Source: Calonectria ilicicola | Taxonomy: Eukaryota; Ascomycota; Sordariomycetes; Hypocreales; Nectriaceae | Direction: 5' to 3' | DNA length: 64,000 bases | Assembly (NCBI GenBank): GCA_020809705.1 | Contig: CP085827.1 | Span: 3,968,001 to 4,032,000, forward strand | In this document: in pieces, positions 46,019 to 57,606 of the stretch | How positions within the stretch are numbered: position 1 is the first letter of the stretch | Layout: each line of letters begins with the position of its first letter | Made by a program: the position numbers and the translations under genes | Notes under the pieces: model-generated | Told to the model about the DNA's origin: nothing | The model's input: the letters and a program-made list of their open reading frames with translations, nothing else | Databases searched by the model: none

Positions 46019-46114
46019 ATGTCAGCCTACAAACCGACCTTTGCGACACTCCCTTTCAGCCCCCTCACGGCCCCCAAACTCGCCGACGCTCCTTTCGACC
46101 TGCCTCTGCTCTAG
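46019..46114 (+). other. Short upstream ORF in the acrB leader
   Basis: An ATG at 46019 opens 31 codons ending in TAG at 46112-46114, 134 bp before the acrB ATG. A second 14-codon ORF begins near 45729. If the leader is transcribed through this segment, these would reduce ribosome access to acrB. Whether they are translated cannot be told here. Confidence 0.4.
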
Positions 46115-46248
46115 CCTAGTCGACAGACACCCTTTCATTCCCTCTTGCAGCTCTGCTTCCCCTCGACAGGCTCACCCCGGCTGCCGGCCCTGCCCTAACA
46201 CGGCTGCTGGGTTCGTCAGACTGTGGGAGAGGCCAAAAGACGCTGCGC

Positions 46249-49125
46249 ATGCCTCGCGCTTCGAGTTCGAGCAAGCGACAGCAAGGCGCCGCCAACCACC
46301 GCGACACCCGCCACGAGAATGGGATTGTAGGTCCAGCTAGGCGACTCTCTGACAAGAAAGGCTCCGGCCAACTCGACGGCCCTGCTCGCCGATCCGACCA
46401 TGGCGTCGCCGGCGCCGCAGGGTCGTCGATGGCCCCCAACGGTCTCACGAATGGCTCCTCCAAGCACATTCTCGACAGCTCCTCGACCGACTCTCGCTCC
46501 CGCTCCAACGATGACTCCCTGCGCCGCTCCTCGCTCGCCTCCGAGACGTCATCCGAGTCGTGCAACTCCCACATCGGTTCCAATGGCATCGTCGACGCAG
46601 GCCACCGCCAGATCGACGTCAACGCCATGAAGAATGCCGACGTCCACCGCGACTCTGGACCTCTGGACCTCGCTACCACTGTCCTCAAGTCCCTCCCTGT
46701 GCAGGACACTCTCGCCATCCTCATCATCCTCATGCACGTTCCTCCTCTCTCACTCTCCGCCATCTACACTGTCTTCACCTTCCTCACCTTTGTCCCTCCC
46801 GTCACCACCAGCTCGGGCATGAACATCAACCTCGCCGAGATTTTTGACGGAAATTCAACCATGCCCTCTCTTGTCACCATTCTGTGCATGGACTTTTTCT
46901 TCCTCCTGATATGGTTGTTTCTGTGGGGCCCGATCCAGGACGCCATTCTCGATTTCGCCAAACCAGTAATTGCCATTACCTTGGGTGGGGGGACGAGTAC
47001 GAGGGACGGAACTTCTCGTGGCATCACCACGTGCTTCATGTGGGTGGTCGGCCACCATCTCCTCCGTGGGACTAGGGCTCATTGGGGACGAGTAGTGCCG
47101 CACATCCCCGAGCACTGGCGGCTGCCTACTGTTTTTAACAACCCACTCGAACCATCCACTAGTACGTACGACAAAAGGAGTGCGTACGGATGGGTCAAAA
47201 GTGTCTTGGCGATCCACATATTAACGCAAGGCATTGTACGATATATTCGAGAATGGTATCTGAGGCGCGAAAAGGCCAATGCCTCAGCCGGTGTGAGTGA
47301 TCCTGAAGCAGGAAAACCTCCTAGCGTGTCCGGTGACACGGCCAATGAAGGCGGGTTCGCCACGCCAGACACCGAAATGAGCTATCAGCCAGCGCCTCAT
47401 ATATCTACAAGCAAGAAAAGAAGAAAACAAAGCACCCAGGTCCGCCTACAACAGCCGTTGTGGGCAGCCCTCGCCAGCACAAAGATTGTCATGGTGAAGG
47501 AGTATGAGCTCTCACATGCCACGTCTGAGTCTGCAGGGTCAAATGCGACCGATATTCATAATCTAGGAAACGCCCCTTTCAACAGCCAACCTGGCCAAAT
47601 TTGGATATCTTACATTGGTAGCGATGAAGTATGTTTTAGCACCAGCCATTTTCCCGACATCATTGAGGACGAAGACGACTCCCAGCCCAATAGACATGCA
47701 CCGCGGCCCTCAGGCATTGACATTTCGAAACCATTTTACGTCAGAGTCAACAATGCAGTGTGGCAGCCCACGCGCATCTTCCCGGTGAATGAATCTGACG
47801 AGGACTGCGAGCATGGGACCCGCTGGACGGGAGACATTTACGGGCTGCGGCCAGCATCCAAGTACGTGTGTGAGTTTGTAGATACCCACACAGACAAGGT
47901 TATTTTTACCACCAGCATCCGAACCGTTCAAGAAACGCTTCGAGAAACCGACGGCGCGTCAACTGCTCTTCCCAATAGCCAGCGCTCTCTCCGACCTGAC
48001 TCGCCTGCTACTACGCTCAAGACGTCAATTGCCGCCGCCGAAGCCAAGCTGGCCGACGAAAAGGCCCGACTGAAGACGCTACGCAAGGAGTGGAAGACGA
48101 GGACCAATGCACTCAGAAAGGACAATGAGCTGACTGACAACCAACTTGCCTCTGCCGGCAACCATGACGAAAAGTACAAGCAGAAAATCCGTCAGCAAGA
48201 GACGCAAAAGGCCCAGGCAGAACGTGATACACAGGAAATTGCCGACCAGCTCAAAAACTTTGACAGCGCACCAGAACTCGTCGACCGGAAGAAAAAGATT
48301 GAAAAATCGTATTCTTCCGAGAAGAAGGTCTTTGACACTGCGCAAAAGGCATTCAAGGAGCACAAGTCTGGACTAGAAAAAGAGGTCAAAGCCAAGGAGG
48401 TGGAAAAGTCAAATCTCAACACTCGTCGAAACAAGATCGCCACACGCATCGCCAAGGTCGAAAATGAGCTAGCCAACATTGCCGATGCCAACAATCGCGG
48501 TCTGGATGAGGCCGAGCGTCGCAACCAGGAGCGAGTTGTGTGGCAGGAGCATGTAGCAGGGATCGAGGCCAACTACAATGAGCGGCTTGCTCACGTCCGT
48601 GCTGCGAATGCGACCCGAAGCGAGCACATTCGAGCAGCACAGACCCAGCTTCAGAGCTTCCACGAGTACATGAATTCGGCAAATGGCATGCCCTTTGAGA
48701 TGGCGCCGCCTCCGCCCGAGGCTGGCCACCCATCGTTGGGATCCCCTTTTCAACCCACAACGGCTGCCACCTGGAACCCGAATCCTGCCGCTCCTCCTCA
48801 CTACCCGACTAGTCTATGGCACAGCCCTGAGAATGTGCTTCCGTCGGTGTCTGCCCCAACGCTGCCACCGCCCTCTCTGTGGCAGCCGCCACCAACGGCA
48901 CCTCCTTTTGAGCCTCGTGCGATACGGTCCAGAGGGCGCAGCTCCAGCATGCTCAGCAACGTCAGTGGCTTCACGCAGTCGAGCGGTGAGGACGTAGGGT
49001 CCCCACCAATGGATCACTACCGCGTCAGACACATCTGGGCGAGCCGCACCAGAACGCGTGATAGCGGGGGCGGAAGCAGCGGAAGTGGCAGTGGCAGCAA
49101 TGGCGATCCGACGAGTCCGAGATAG
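46249..49125 (+). CDS. acrB: AcrB, ubiquitination-network signalling protein homologue
   Basis: Single exon, 958 aa. The pattern matches Aspergillus nidulans AcrB (acriflavine resistance B): a basic N-terminus with TRHENGIV, then HRQIDVNAMKNADVHRDS, several hydrophobic segments (about 150-270; TLAILIILMHVPPLSLSAIY, CMDFFFLLIWLFLW), a Lys/Arg-rich KKRRKQSTQVR followed by LQQPLWAALASTKI, a beta-rich middle segment with FYVRVNNAVWQPTRIFPV, a long charged coiled coil (about 595-800), and a Pro-rich C-terminus. AcrB is genetically linked to the CreB/CreC deubiquitinase network and carbon and drug responses; its biochemical role is not known. It probably sits in a membrane. A long C/T-rich leader with short upstream ORFs precedes it. 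Ortholog identity is from recall of the family. Confidence 0.88.
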   Translation: MPRASSSSKRQQGAANHRDTRHENGIVGPARRLSDKKGSGQLDGPARRSDHGVAGAAGSSMAPNGLTNGSSKHILDSSSTDSRSRSNDDSLRRSSLASETSSESCNSHIGSNGIVDAGHRQIDVNAMKNADVHRDSGPLDLATTVLKSLPVQDTLAILIILMHVPPLSLSAIYTVFTFLTFVPPVTTSSGMNINLAEIFDGNSTMPSLVTILCMDFFFLLIWLFLWGPIQDAILDFAKPVIAITLGGGTSTRDGTSRGITTCFMWVVGHHLLRGTRAHWGRVVPHIPEHWRLPTVFNNPLEPSTSTYDKRSAYGWVKSVLAIHILTQGIVRYIREWYLRREKANASAGVSDPEAGKPPSVSGDTANEGGFATPDTEMSYQPAPHISTSKKRRKQSTQVRLQQPLWAALASTKIVMVKEYELSHATSESAGSNATDIHNLGNAPFNSQPGQIWISYIGSDEVCFSTSHFPDIIEDEDDSQPNRHAPRPSGIDISKPFYVRVNNAVWQPTRIFPVNESDEDCEHGTRWTGDIYGLRPASKYVCEFVDTHTDKVIFTTSIRTVQETLRETDGASTALPNSQRSLRPDSPATTLKTSIAAAEAKLADEKARLKTLRKEWKTRTNALRKDNELTDNQLASAGNHDEKYKQKIRQQETQKAQAERDTQEIADQLKNFDSAPELVDRKKKIEKSYSSEKKVFDTAQKAFKEHKSGLEKEVKAKEVEKSNLNTRRNKIATRIAKVENELANIADANNRGLDEAERRNQERVVWQEHVAGIEANYNERLAHVRAANATRSEHIRAAQTQLQSFHEYMNSANGMPFEMAPPPPEAGHPSLGSPFQPTTAATWNPNPAAPPHYPTSLWHSPENVLPSVSAPTLPPPSLWQPPPTAPPFEPRAIRSRGRSSSMLSNVSGFTQSSGEDVGSPPMDHYRVRHIWASRTRTRDSGGGSSGSGSGSNGDPTSPR

Positions 49126-50682
49126 GTTTCCCTTGCAGGGTGCCCATGCCTTTTGTACAGGCGGATGCTGATGGATTGATGAGCTAGCCTATTGAATATT
49201 GCTTTGCAGAATAAAAAAAAAGTAGTGACTTGTTTATACTGTTCTCTCTTGGTCTATCACTGTGCTATATATGGGATGAACGTGAAATGATTGTGTCTTT
49301 TCTTTCTTTTTTTTTCTTTTCCGTAACGTCACGCCAAATTCCGTGTGTCAGTGTGGTCAAAACAAGTAGGTTCGTGAAAAGTTCTGTAAGCATGTGAAAC
49401 CACGGTTCATAGAGTTGGACCAATAATCGATGCGGAAGCTATCCGGGTATACCAGAGAGTGCTCTTCTCATCACTTACTTGGCTTGTTTATTCAGGAGTC
49501 CCCTATTCAAGCCCAGGGTCATCGTTGGCTGATTGTTTGGGTTTACAGTACACTTGTCACGATTCTCTTGGTGGCCCATTTCAATATCCCGTCAGATATC
49601 TAACATGCCCATATCACTTAAAGAGAGGTATAGCCGTCGTAAACCCATTGAAGCCATGTTACTCGTTTTTGAAGTAACTTAACCATGACCAATTGGTTCC
49701 GAGCTGTAATCGAAATATCGTCCAGGGCCCAGGTAGGGCGCAGAATCGCTTCAAGGGGTCGGTGCTGTTTTCTTTGGTCTCATGAAAACCAAGCTTTGCG
49801 TGGTCACTCACTTGTCACGTTATTGACCGTGTTGTCAACTGGAACTCAAAGGGACATCCTCTCAAGCCGATTTCCCCAGTGTCAGGGCTGGAGACTTATG
49901 CAATGATCACCCTTGGCGTGCAGCCCTGCACAAGCCCTTGGATAAATAGGGCTCCCCAACCACAACACTTTTTTTTAAGAAACTCCACAACCTTGTCCCC
50001 ATCCGATTTGATGGCTTTTTTTCTTGTCTTTTCTTGTTGTATTAGCGTTGCCATGGTGAAAAAGGCTGGGTTTGTGTACCTCTTCTTGGAGCTGTTTTTG
50101 TCTTGAGCAGAAGTACTCTTTGACCTTCGCTTACTGTCATCCATGTGCCCTCAGACCTAGAGACATATTAACCGAATGCAGGTTTTTGTGGTACAGTATA
50201 AGCTGTCATCCGGTGTGCCATTTTTTAGGTTGTGAGACAAGCAAAAAATTGCCACACCAGATTGGAGCCCAAACGACCAATTGCTATTTAATGTCAAAGA
50301 AACCTAAGCTTGTTAGTTCACATGTTTATTCTGCCGCGGCTTGATCTACGTCACTGCCTGCTGCTGTCGATTCTTACCCTATAGCTTGCGCCACACCCGC
50401 TTCAGCCACACCCGTCCCTGCATTCTGCATTGGGTTGGAACAGTCTAGTGGAGCCCGCCTGCGGCCGGATCAAGCCACAGGTCTCAACAGGGAACATGCT
50501 TCAGGCCATGATCAATGCTAGGCCTAGTCCAGGAGGCAACGGCATATATCCACCAAGCATCCGCATCCGCGACTACAGAGCCAGCACATCTCCTCCCCAC
50601 TGAGTGATGGCATAGAGCTGGTTCTTGAAGCCCACACCGTATCTCGACTCGTTCCACAGCTGGAGATGCCTTCATCACCGCC
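49126..50682. other. 1.56-kb intergenic region between acrB and FHIP
   Basis: This holds the acrB 3' end (A9 run near 49213, a T/C tract near 49290-49320) and the FHIP promoter. A minus-strand frame at 49896-50144 (82 codons, Lys/Ser-rich) starts with an ATG but matches nothing I know. No other feature was supported. Confidence 0.5.
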
Positions 50683-53600
50683 ATGGACTTTGTCAGTCCC
50701 CTCACGGACCGTCTTGTGAGCTCCCTTGAAGCTAACATCGACTCGTTGTAGTGGTCGCGCCTGTTGAGCCCCCTCTCCTCCGGGACCTCCCGAAAAGACC
50801 AGGCAAAGGATCCTGCAAAGCGACTTCATCGATTCGAAAAGGAATATGGCCATTTGCTCGTAAGGGCCCTGATGAGCTCCCGTGCGCCGCGCCCGTGCGA
50901 CACTTGGACTAACATGAGATCAACAGTCGTCATGGAGAGCCTCTGGCAATCTGACCAAGGACAATGATGCCGCCGAGAACCTCGAGATTCGCCTACAAGA
51001 GCTCACCAATATACTCAGCGATGAGAGCCGTCGACCCCTACCGCACCCGTGCATTCAGTACGCCTCGATTAAACAGATATACGTCCCCATCGGCAAGATC
51101 GCCACGACTTCATATAATGAGTGGATTATTAAGGAAGCTGTCCTTTTCTTTGCTACCCTCATCGAGAGCGAGGAGGAAGCTTTTGTCGAGAATCCCACCT
51201 TTTCCGCCAGCTTGACGAACCTCCTGGTGCGCATCACAGGCCACAACAGTGTGCGCTTGGGTCTTGACACGGAATCCCGCGTTGTCGAGCTCGCCTTCAA
51301 CATCACCACCAAAATCCGACTGGAGCCGAATATCCTGCCAGCATGGTTCAAGTCGCAACGCCCGGGCTCAAGCAGAGACGACCCGGACGAGCGGGATCGC
51401 GACACGTTCGTCGGGCGAACACAACGGGCTGACTTCCCCCTATTTTATATCCTGATGGACTATATCCATCATGAGGGTAAGGTGGGTGACTTTGCGCGCA
51501 CGGGATTGTTGTACATCATCGAAGCTGCCTCTAGCTCTGGACCCCTGGAGCAGTGGATCGTCGAGAGCGACCTATCGACGCTGATGGCTACAGGCTTAGG
51601 TGCTCTGTATAGCCAGCTGAGCCGCAAGCTTGTGATTGACCATCTCCCCCACGATCTGCCACCGATCCTCGCCTTTTCCGACTATCAACACCCCACATCC
51701 AACTATGAAGTCATCAGCTCTTGCTCTGCCGAGTTTCAATCACACCTGGAAACATTTTTATCGCACTTGTTGTTTTGGCAAGATGTCATGAACCACTGTC
51801 GGTCAGTGGAGGTCAAGTCGACACTACTGGAGCACTTTCAGGTCATCTTCTTGCAGCAATTATTGTGAGTTATTCTTGCTACCACCCCACAAAGTAAGCT
51901 TGTCTAATAGCTTAGATACCCATCACTGCTTGAATCTTCCGACATTGACGGAGGTTCTTCGGTGGCTGTTTTGACTTATCTTCGACGCATTTTGGAATCT
52001 CTAGATCACCCCGATATGATTAACCTCATTCTCCACTATCTCTTGGCACTGCCTGATCACTTGCCGTCGGCAGATGGTGGCCCGCGCTCACTAGTAAGCA
52101 TAGCACGCAAGCGCAAGTCGATGGATCTTGCCACTATGCTGGCCGAAAAGACGGAAACAGCTGCTTCGCCCTTGTTGTTCAACTTGGTGGATCTTATCCT
52201 TGCCTGCTTAAGGTCGCGGAACCAACAGACTATATATGTTACACTTCAGTTGGTATCCGCTATTCTTAAGCGGCACCATCGCTATGCTATAATCACCCTC
52301 CTTAGAACCGATATCGTTCCTCTTACTGACTCCCGTCGAACGATTGGTGCTCATGAGCAAGAAGTCGAGTACATCATGTCACTGGCTGGTAGTATTGGCG
52401 GACATGACAATTTTGACGAAGTCTACCAGAGTGTTCTTCAGGATACGTTATCCCGGCTTGAGAGCCATCCTTGTTCCGTCAAATTGGTTGCTCCAAAGCT
52501 ATCTGTCACCAACCCAAGAGGTCCACCTGTTGCTGATAGTCTACCTGGTGCCCCCAGAGAGGTCGGAGACCATACTCTACGTCCTGAAGATCCTCTGCTC
52601 AATGCACTGCTGGATCTGCTCGAGACGTTTTTCATCAACCCTGTGGAAACGAACCTGTCGGTGACGGAGACTTTAGTGGACCTGGCTGTTTGTGGTCACA
52701 TGAAAATTGAAGGATGGTTATCTCGAAACCCTGGCTTATACGCTTATGAAGATGAAGAAATCACAAAGCCCAAAAAGAAAGAAGAAGCTACGGAAACTGA
52801 TGATGATGACGATGACGATGAAGAAGCACTGGCGAAGCTACCCTCGGAGGAGGAGCTACAATTCAATGCAATGCAAAAGTGCCGACAGAGGCCTCAATGG
52901 GCACCGACCTCATTGCCTCGTATCCTGAAAGTCCTCAAGCATTTGCAGGAACAAGTGGCTTCTTATAAAAAGACTATCCCTCGGTTCGACGACTTAGTGC
53001 AACAGCGCCGCGAAGCTTTCCAGACGGCCGACGCCATGTTGAATAGCGCGTCGCATACGCAAAAAGCCACACCTGCGCAGCAGGAGACACCAGACCGCCG
53101 CAGCTTTGAAGATACACCACGGAGCGGATCACCTTCGCGACCTTCTGCGCTTGAAGGTCTGGCCCATCGTCTGCTTTCGGAGTTGGGAACGCCCAGCCGT
53201 ACCGCTAGTCCTCGCGGACGCAAAGAGCAGAACCGAAGCGCTGGAAGCGGGAATGCCACGCCAGGTTCTAAGCCAGGCTTGGCTCCACCTAAAGAGATTT
53301 ACAGGGAACGTGGAACCAGCGCATCTGGACGAAGTCAATCTCGGACCCGAGTTGACGATAGCACTCGAGCCAGGAACGAGACTGTGGCTAGTCAGATGGC
53401 TGCATTTGCGGCCATCGACCAGACCATTCTGTCCAAGCGAGTCGGTCTCCCAGCCGCAAGTGTCGACCCTATCCCTCTCAACTTTGATAAGAAGCCGATG
53501 CCCGAGCCCGCCGAAATTGCTCCGGAGGAAGAAAATGAAATTGCACAAGAGTCAACAGAGGAAACGGAGGCCGTAGAGGCTGCAGTGGCTACTGAAGTTG

Positions 53601-53998
53601 CAGAGGGCGTAGAAGCTACGATAGAAGCTCCTGAGGAGGTTGCAAAAGAGGCTACTGAGGAAGCCGCCGAGGGGGCTGTTGAGGAGACTGTGGAAGATAC
53701 TACGGAAGAGGCTACTCAAGAGGTTTCTCAAGATGCTACTCAAGAAGCTACTCAAGAGGCTACTCAAGAGGTTACTCAAGAAGAGGATCATGACCAGACT
53801 GTAGATACGGAGAAGCAGGAAGAGGAACAAGGCGAGAAAGAGGAAGGGACGAAACAAGAGGCAGATGACCAGGAAGCGGACATGGTTTCTGTGTCGCACG
53901 TCGTCACCAACGTCATTGTCTTGCAGTCTTTCATGTTTGAACTGGCTAGTCTGGTGCAAGTGCGAGCGGGTCTATTTGACGAGATCCGATTCGTATAG
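50683..53998 (+). CDS. fhipA: FHIP (RAI16-like) subunit of the FTS-Hook-FHIP complex
   Basis: Four exons: 50683-50691, 50752-50859, 50927-51864 and 51916-53998; introns 60, 67 and 51 nt; 1045 aa. The first coding exon is only nine bases (Met-Asp-Phe), and the join gives the expected MDFWSRLL start. The N-terminal half is helical RAI16-like sequence (EKEYGHLLSSWRA, HPCIQYASIKQIYVPIGKI, ILMDYIHHEGKVGDFARTGL, SLLESSDIDG), and the C-terminus ends in HVVTNVIVLQSFMFELASLV and LFDEIRFV as in the family. In A. nidulans FhipA joins HookA and FtsA to couple early endosomes to dynein. An acidic Glu/Ala/Thr repeat region lies before the final helix. A run of Asp/Glu (DDDDDDDEE) interrupts the middle. Exon 1 would be lost by automated prediction. 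Confidence 0.93.
53700..53785 (+). repeat. 12-nt coding minisatellite (TQEA repeats) in the FHIP gene
   Basis: Copies of a 12-bp unit close to gctactcaagag are arranged in tandem (about six imperfect copies) and encode ATQE units. They continue a longer Glu/Ala/Thr-rich tract from about 53530 to 53880. Lengths in multiples of 12 keep the frame. Confidence 0.8.
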
Positions 53999-56900
53999 GC
54001 TGTGTAAGATGCCGCGAAAGACAGGTGTCGGGATTTGGGAGAACTGGGAGGCAATTATGATTTAATGAGCACTTTTGCGGTAGACGGGTGTACGCGCACA
54101 ATACAACCAACTCTTGGAATACTGCCTTCTCTACTTTCCCTCAGGATTCCATCAGGAGAAGCCTCATAAAACACATTAGCTATGGATGTTGTACCTGGTG
54201 AAGATGACATATGATTGAGACCTTGGTCTAGGGCTATGAATGAAGTTCAAAATAGTCTTCGACTCGGCCGTGCCCTTCTCAATTGTCAAAGGTAGTCATG
54301 GTTGTACCGGCTACTTTTCCGACTTTGGGCTCGCCCTCTGTCTCGTCGTAGTTTGTTGAGACGCGGAAAGCTTCACTTTGACCTCATCATGGAGTGACCA
54401 GTTGTTATTATTGTAGGCAAGAATGTATTACGCAAAATATTGCATAAGATTCCGCGATGGGGCATGGCTAGCTTTTTTCTTGCACTAGGACACAATCCAC
54501 TGGATCTTGTACTTATATTTTGGATAATTTGAGTGTGCCCCTTGATCTTGTGGATGTTCTTGAGCTTGAAGAAAAATCGCATCAATTCGGTAATGATGAA
54601 TGATGCTCTTAATCCTTTTGGCATTTTAATACTCTCAAATGCCTAAATAATTCAGAATGTTCCAAGAATACTCTCAGTTGTTCCAGATCTCTGGGCTGAT
54701 GCTTACACCGTTTCTATTATTTATATCTTGTTAAAAAAAAAACAGGACTTCTCCCAGAAGTACGAGCGCCACAGGGGTAGCAGATACATCTTTAGTATTC
54801 GTGAAGCAGCTGAATGTCTTCGCTTGTCTTTATTTGTAAGTTGATTTGATGCAATCATCTTTTGACGGCCCACAATGATCCCTTGATGCGAGGACCTCGT
54901 ATTACGAAGGGTGTATGTGTACAATACAAACCTCGGGGGGCTGTGGTCTGTCTTTTAGGGTAGATTCATGTTTATCTTTTGGCTCTCAAATCGACGCCTT
55001 AGGGCAGTTGAGTTTTGCGAAAGGGGATAGTATTTTAAGGGATGTGCTGTAGGCCAGCGAATCTGGGCGGATTCACTTGAATCCTCACCTTTACCTTTGG
55101 TTATAATATTGTCTCATGCGAAGTTTTGGTGCCGTTTGTCTCAATAGTGCGCCTCGGCGGCGTGCTCGGAACTTGCTGATTAAACTATGATCGACACCCC
55201 AGATTCCCCCCGCATAAGACTCAGACAGAAGCTCGGCGGCAAGTCACTTGGGGAAGTTAGATATTCCGAGCCGCTGCGGTGTGCTGAAAATGAGCTGATG
55301 GCTTGAAGTTGGATCATTTGAGCCGCTGCATCGCCAAGGATGGGGGTCAAGATTGCCAAGGCGGGTCATGATTCCGATGACATGGATAAGGCTGCACGGA
55401 TTTTGGAGTGGTGAGCACAACGATGCGAGTGTCAAACGACTCGAGAAACTGGTTCTTGTGATGGAACACCCGACTTGTGTCGAGATTTTTGACGGACAAA
55501 ACAAAGTCATGTGTGTCGACTCTTTGCCTGCCTCTGGCATCCCACCCCGACCATTTTGTGCCTCAAGAGGCTCGCGGATAAACAAACAGCCTCCTTGCTG
55601 TCGTAAGCCATTTCGTAAACACCGGCCATGTCTGTATGTGTTGCCAAGCCGTCTATTTCCGAACGCTCGATCGGCCGAGTCCCTACCGGCAAGGGAAGGA
55701 CGAACGTAAAGCGCCTCTCATAGGCGGCTCTGGAGCGGCTCCGATGGGGGCAAGGACCCGGCGAGTGGGGACCGGGCCGAATGGAAAATATCCACGAAGG
55801 GGGCCCGCGGCTTCGGGTTCTTGGATTTTCTTTTATTTTTGATACTGTGGCATGAGATTCATGGGCTCTAGAGATGGACTTGTGGAGAGATTATGGGGAT
55901 ACGGAGATGTGATGGATATTTGAAGGACCCCGTGCCGGAGAGCTGGGTGTTGCGGAGTGCGCCAGAACCTGCCCGTTTTGATCCTACTTGGTAACAGAAA
56001 AATTCTGTCCCGTCACGAGGCACGAAGAGTATTTGATTATTGCTGCAATCAAGGGCAGGGGAAGCTTGATTGCCAGGTTGCGTGTAAGCCGCAATTCGTC
56101 ATGTGCTGGTGGTGGTGTTGTTGAACTATCCTTCAACAACAATGTACGGTTGACATGTGATTCAACAACAACTGCTGCCATCGCGATGGGGTAAATTTTC
56201 CTTCTAAACCTGGAGAACTGAAATCCCCAGAAACCCCAAAGAACTGGTGATCTCACAAATGCAGATTGAGTGTTGCAAATATTTTGGGTCAACTTTCCGA
56301 GCAAGCTTAAACCGTCACTTACCTGCCCCCGGGAAACCCATTCAGAGCATAAGATTGTATGGAAAAAGAATGGGTTTACACCTGACCGAGGAGGAAAAAA
56401 ACCGGAGCTAGTTCTCCACATGCGCAGGTTGAATGATCCGCGGCTCAAAAAAGGTGATGCGTCAGAAAGCCCAGACGAATCCTTGAGCTGATGTTTACAT
56501 GGAGTTGCGTGAACTGATGATCTAAGCTACTAGCAGTGATTCTTTGCCTTTGCATCTTTCTTGATTCTTCAGGTTTTCTAAAAGAAAATTCGTGTTAAAT
56601 CTGAAACTATCCATTTAAGCTCATCCTAGACTCTTCGGCACATTGTCTCGGGAAGAATCGATGGCCTCAAGTCTCTTATCTCTGTCCTGTAGGCGGGACT
56701 TGAGAGCTGCATATACAGACTCGGAGCACCATCACCAGGTTTGTCCATCACTCCACTTTTTTGCGCCCATATTTCTTAATTGGCATCGGACCGTCTGTGG
56801 AGCCGCCTACGGAGAATTAAGTGGTGACGTCTTTGCTCGCGTCTCAGGAGTTTTCTACTGATGTTGGTGAGAGATGCCGAGGAACAGTAAAAAAAAAGAA

Positions 56901-57103
56901 CATGGGAAGCTTGACAGCGATCTCATCCTTCAAGCCCTTTTTGGGCACCAACGGTAAATTTTTTATGGAGTTTATTGGTACGTGTTCCTTTGTTAAACCT
57001 TAGGCGTCGTAATTGACCAGGGCAAACTGCTGTCGAGCGGCACTTGAGCCCCTCTGCCAAATCTCAACTGAAGTCGTCCTCATCGACAGTTTTGTCCGAA
57101 ATC

Positions 57104-57436
57104 CTCCAGTTGTGATTGCTCGGCTGCGAAGGTACAACCATCCATGTCGTCATCAGGCCGTTGTTCGGCATCTTGGTGCCGGCAGGCCCTGGGCCGGCCC
57201 CGGTTTTCTTCAACCATGCCGGCGTATTGCTCGGCGGCAAACGTCACGGGCATTGCATGGAAATCCCCTGGGAGAGTGACTGGGGCGCTTGTCGTTTTAT
57301 CATGACTCCTTGGTCACGGGGTGTCTCTAGACCTAGGGAACCAGTTTTTTTTAAACAATTTTCGTCTCCGCTGACTCCAGGTTGGAGAAGCTGTGAACGC
57401 CCATGGGGTGACTAAGTGGGGGCTTATACTGCGGAG
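57104..57436. promoter_or_regulatory. Cluster of four SYGGRG (CreA/Cre1-type) motifs
   Basis: Matches to the CreA consensus lie at 57104-57109 (CTCCAG, minus), 57279-57284 (CTGGGG), 57375-57380 (CTCCAG, minus) and 57431-57436 (GCGGAG), all within 505 bp of the transporter ATG. The consensus is short and matches by chance often, so the cluster is suggestive only, but carbon control of a sugar transporter is expected. Confidence 0.4.
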
Positions 57437-57528
57437 GATGCTCAGCAGCCGGGATTCCTGTTTGGAGGTTAATATCGGAGGTACGAGAAAATGTAGGAGT
57501 GCAGTAGCTGGTGTATGCCGTGGGCATC

Positions 57529-57536
57529 TATATAAG
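57529..57536 (+). promoter_or_regulatory. TATA box of the hexose transporter gene
   Basis: TATATAAG starts 78 bp before the transporter ATG at 57607, a good core-promoter spacing for a strongly regulated fungal gene. Confidence 0.65.
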
Positions 57537-57606
57537 AAGGCGTCCCTTGAAGTGATCGCCGTGTGTTATGAGGTGTTGTCTCAGTTATTCAGCCAATTGA
57601 TTCACT

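Larger units (their letters stand above)
40705..46248. other. 5.5-kb gene-poor region upstream of acrB
   Basis: No frame here is convincing. The longest ones (44327-44845 and 45402-46340) lack an ATG or are C-rich leader sequence. Homopolymers are frequent: C9-10 near 40980, G9 near 41300, G7-8 and C8 near 42100-42175, A8 then T17 at 43240-43274, and a T9-10 near 45713. From about 45400 the plus strand is C/T-rich with very few G, as in long fungal mRNA leaders. It may be the acrB promoter with a long, perhaps spliced, 5' leader, or a non-coding transcript. No transposon or RNA gene was recognised. Confidence 0.6.
53999..57606. other. 3.6-kb gene-poor region upstream of the hexose transporter
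   Basis: No frame of clear protein character occurs; those at 55244-55709 and 55984-56448 overlap on opposite strands. Local composition alternates between AT-rich (54400-54950) and mixed. The right end is the hexose transporter promoter, with TATA and candidate carbon-control sites annotated separately. No terminal repeats or tRNA were seen. Confidence 0.55.

Noticed and set aside
45402..46340. 312-codon Pro/Ser-rich frame overlapping the acrB start
   Set aside because: Composition is that of a translated C/T-rich leader, and it overlaps acrB in another frame.
49896..50144. 82-codon Lys/Ser-rich minus-strand frame
   Set aside because: Too short and without family, splice or promoter support.
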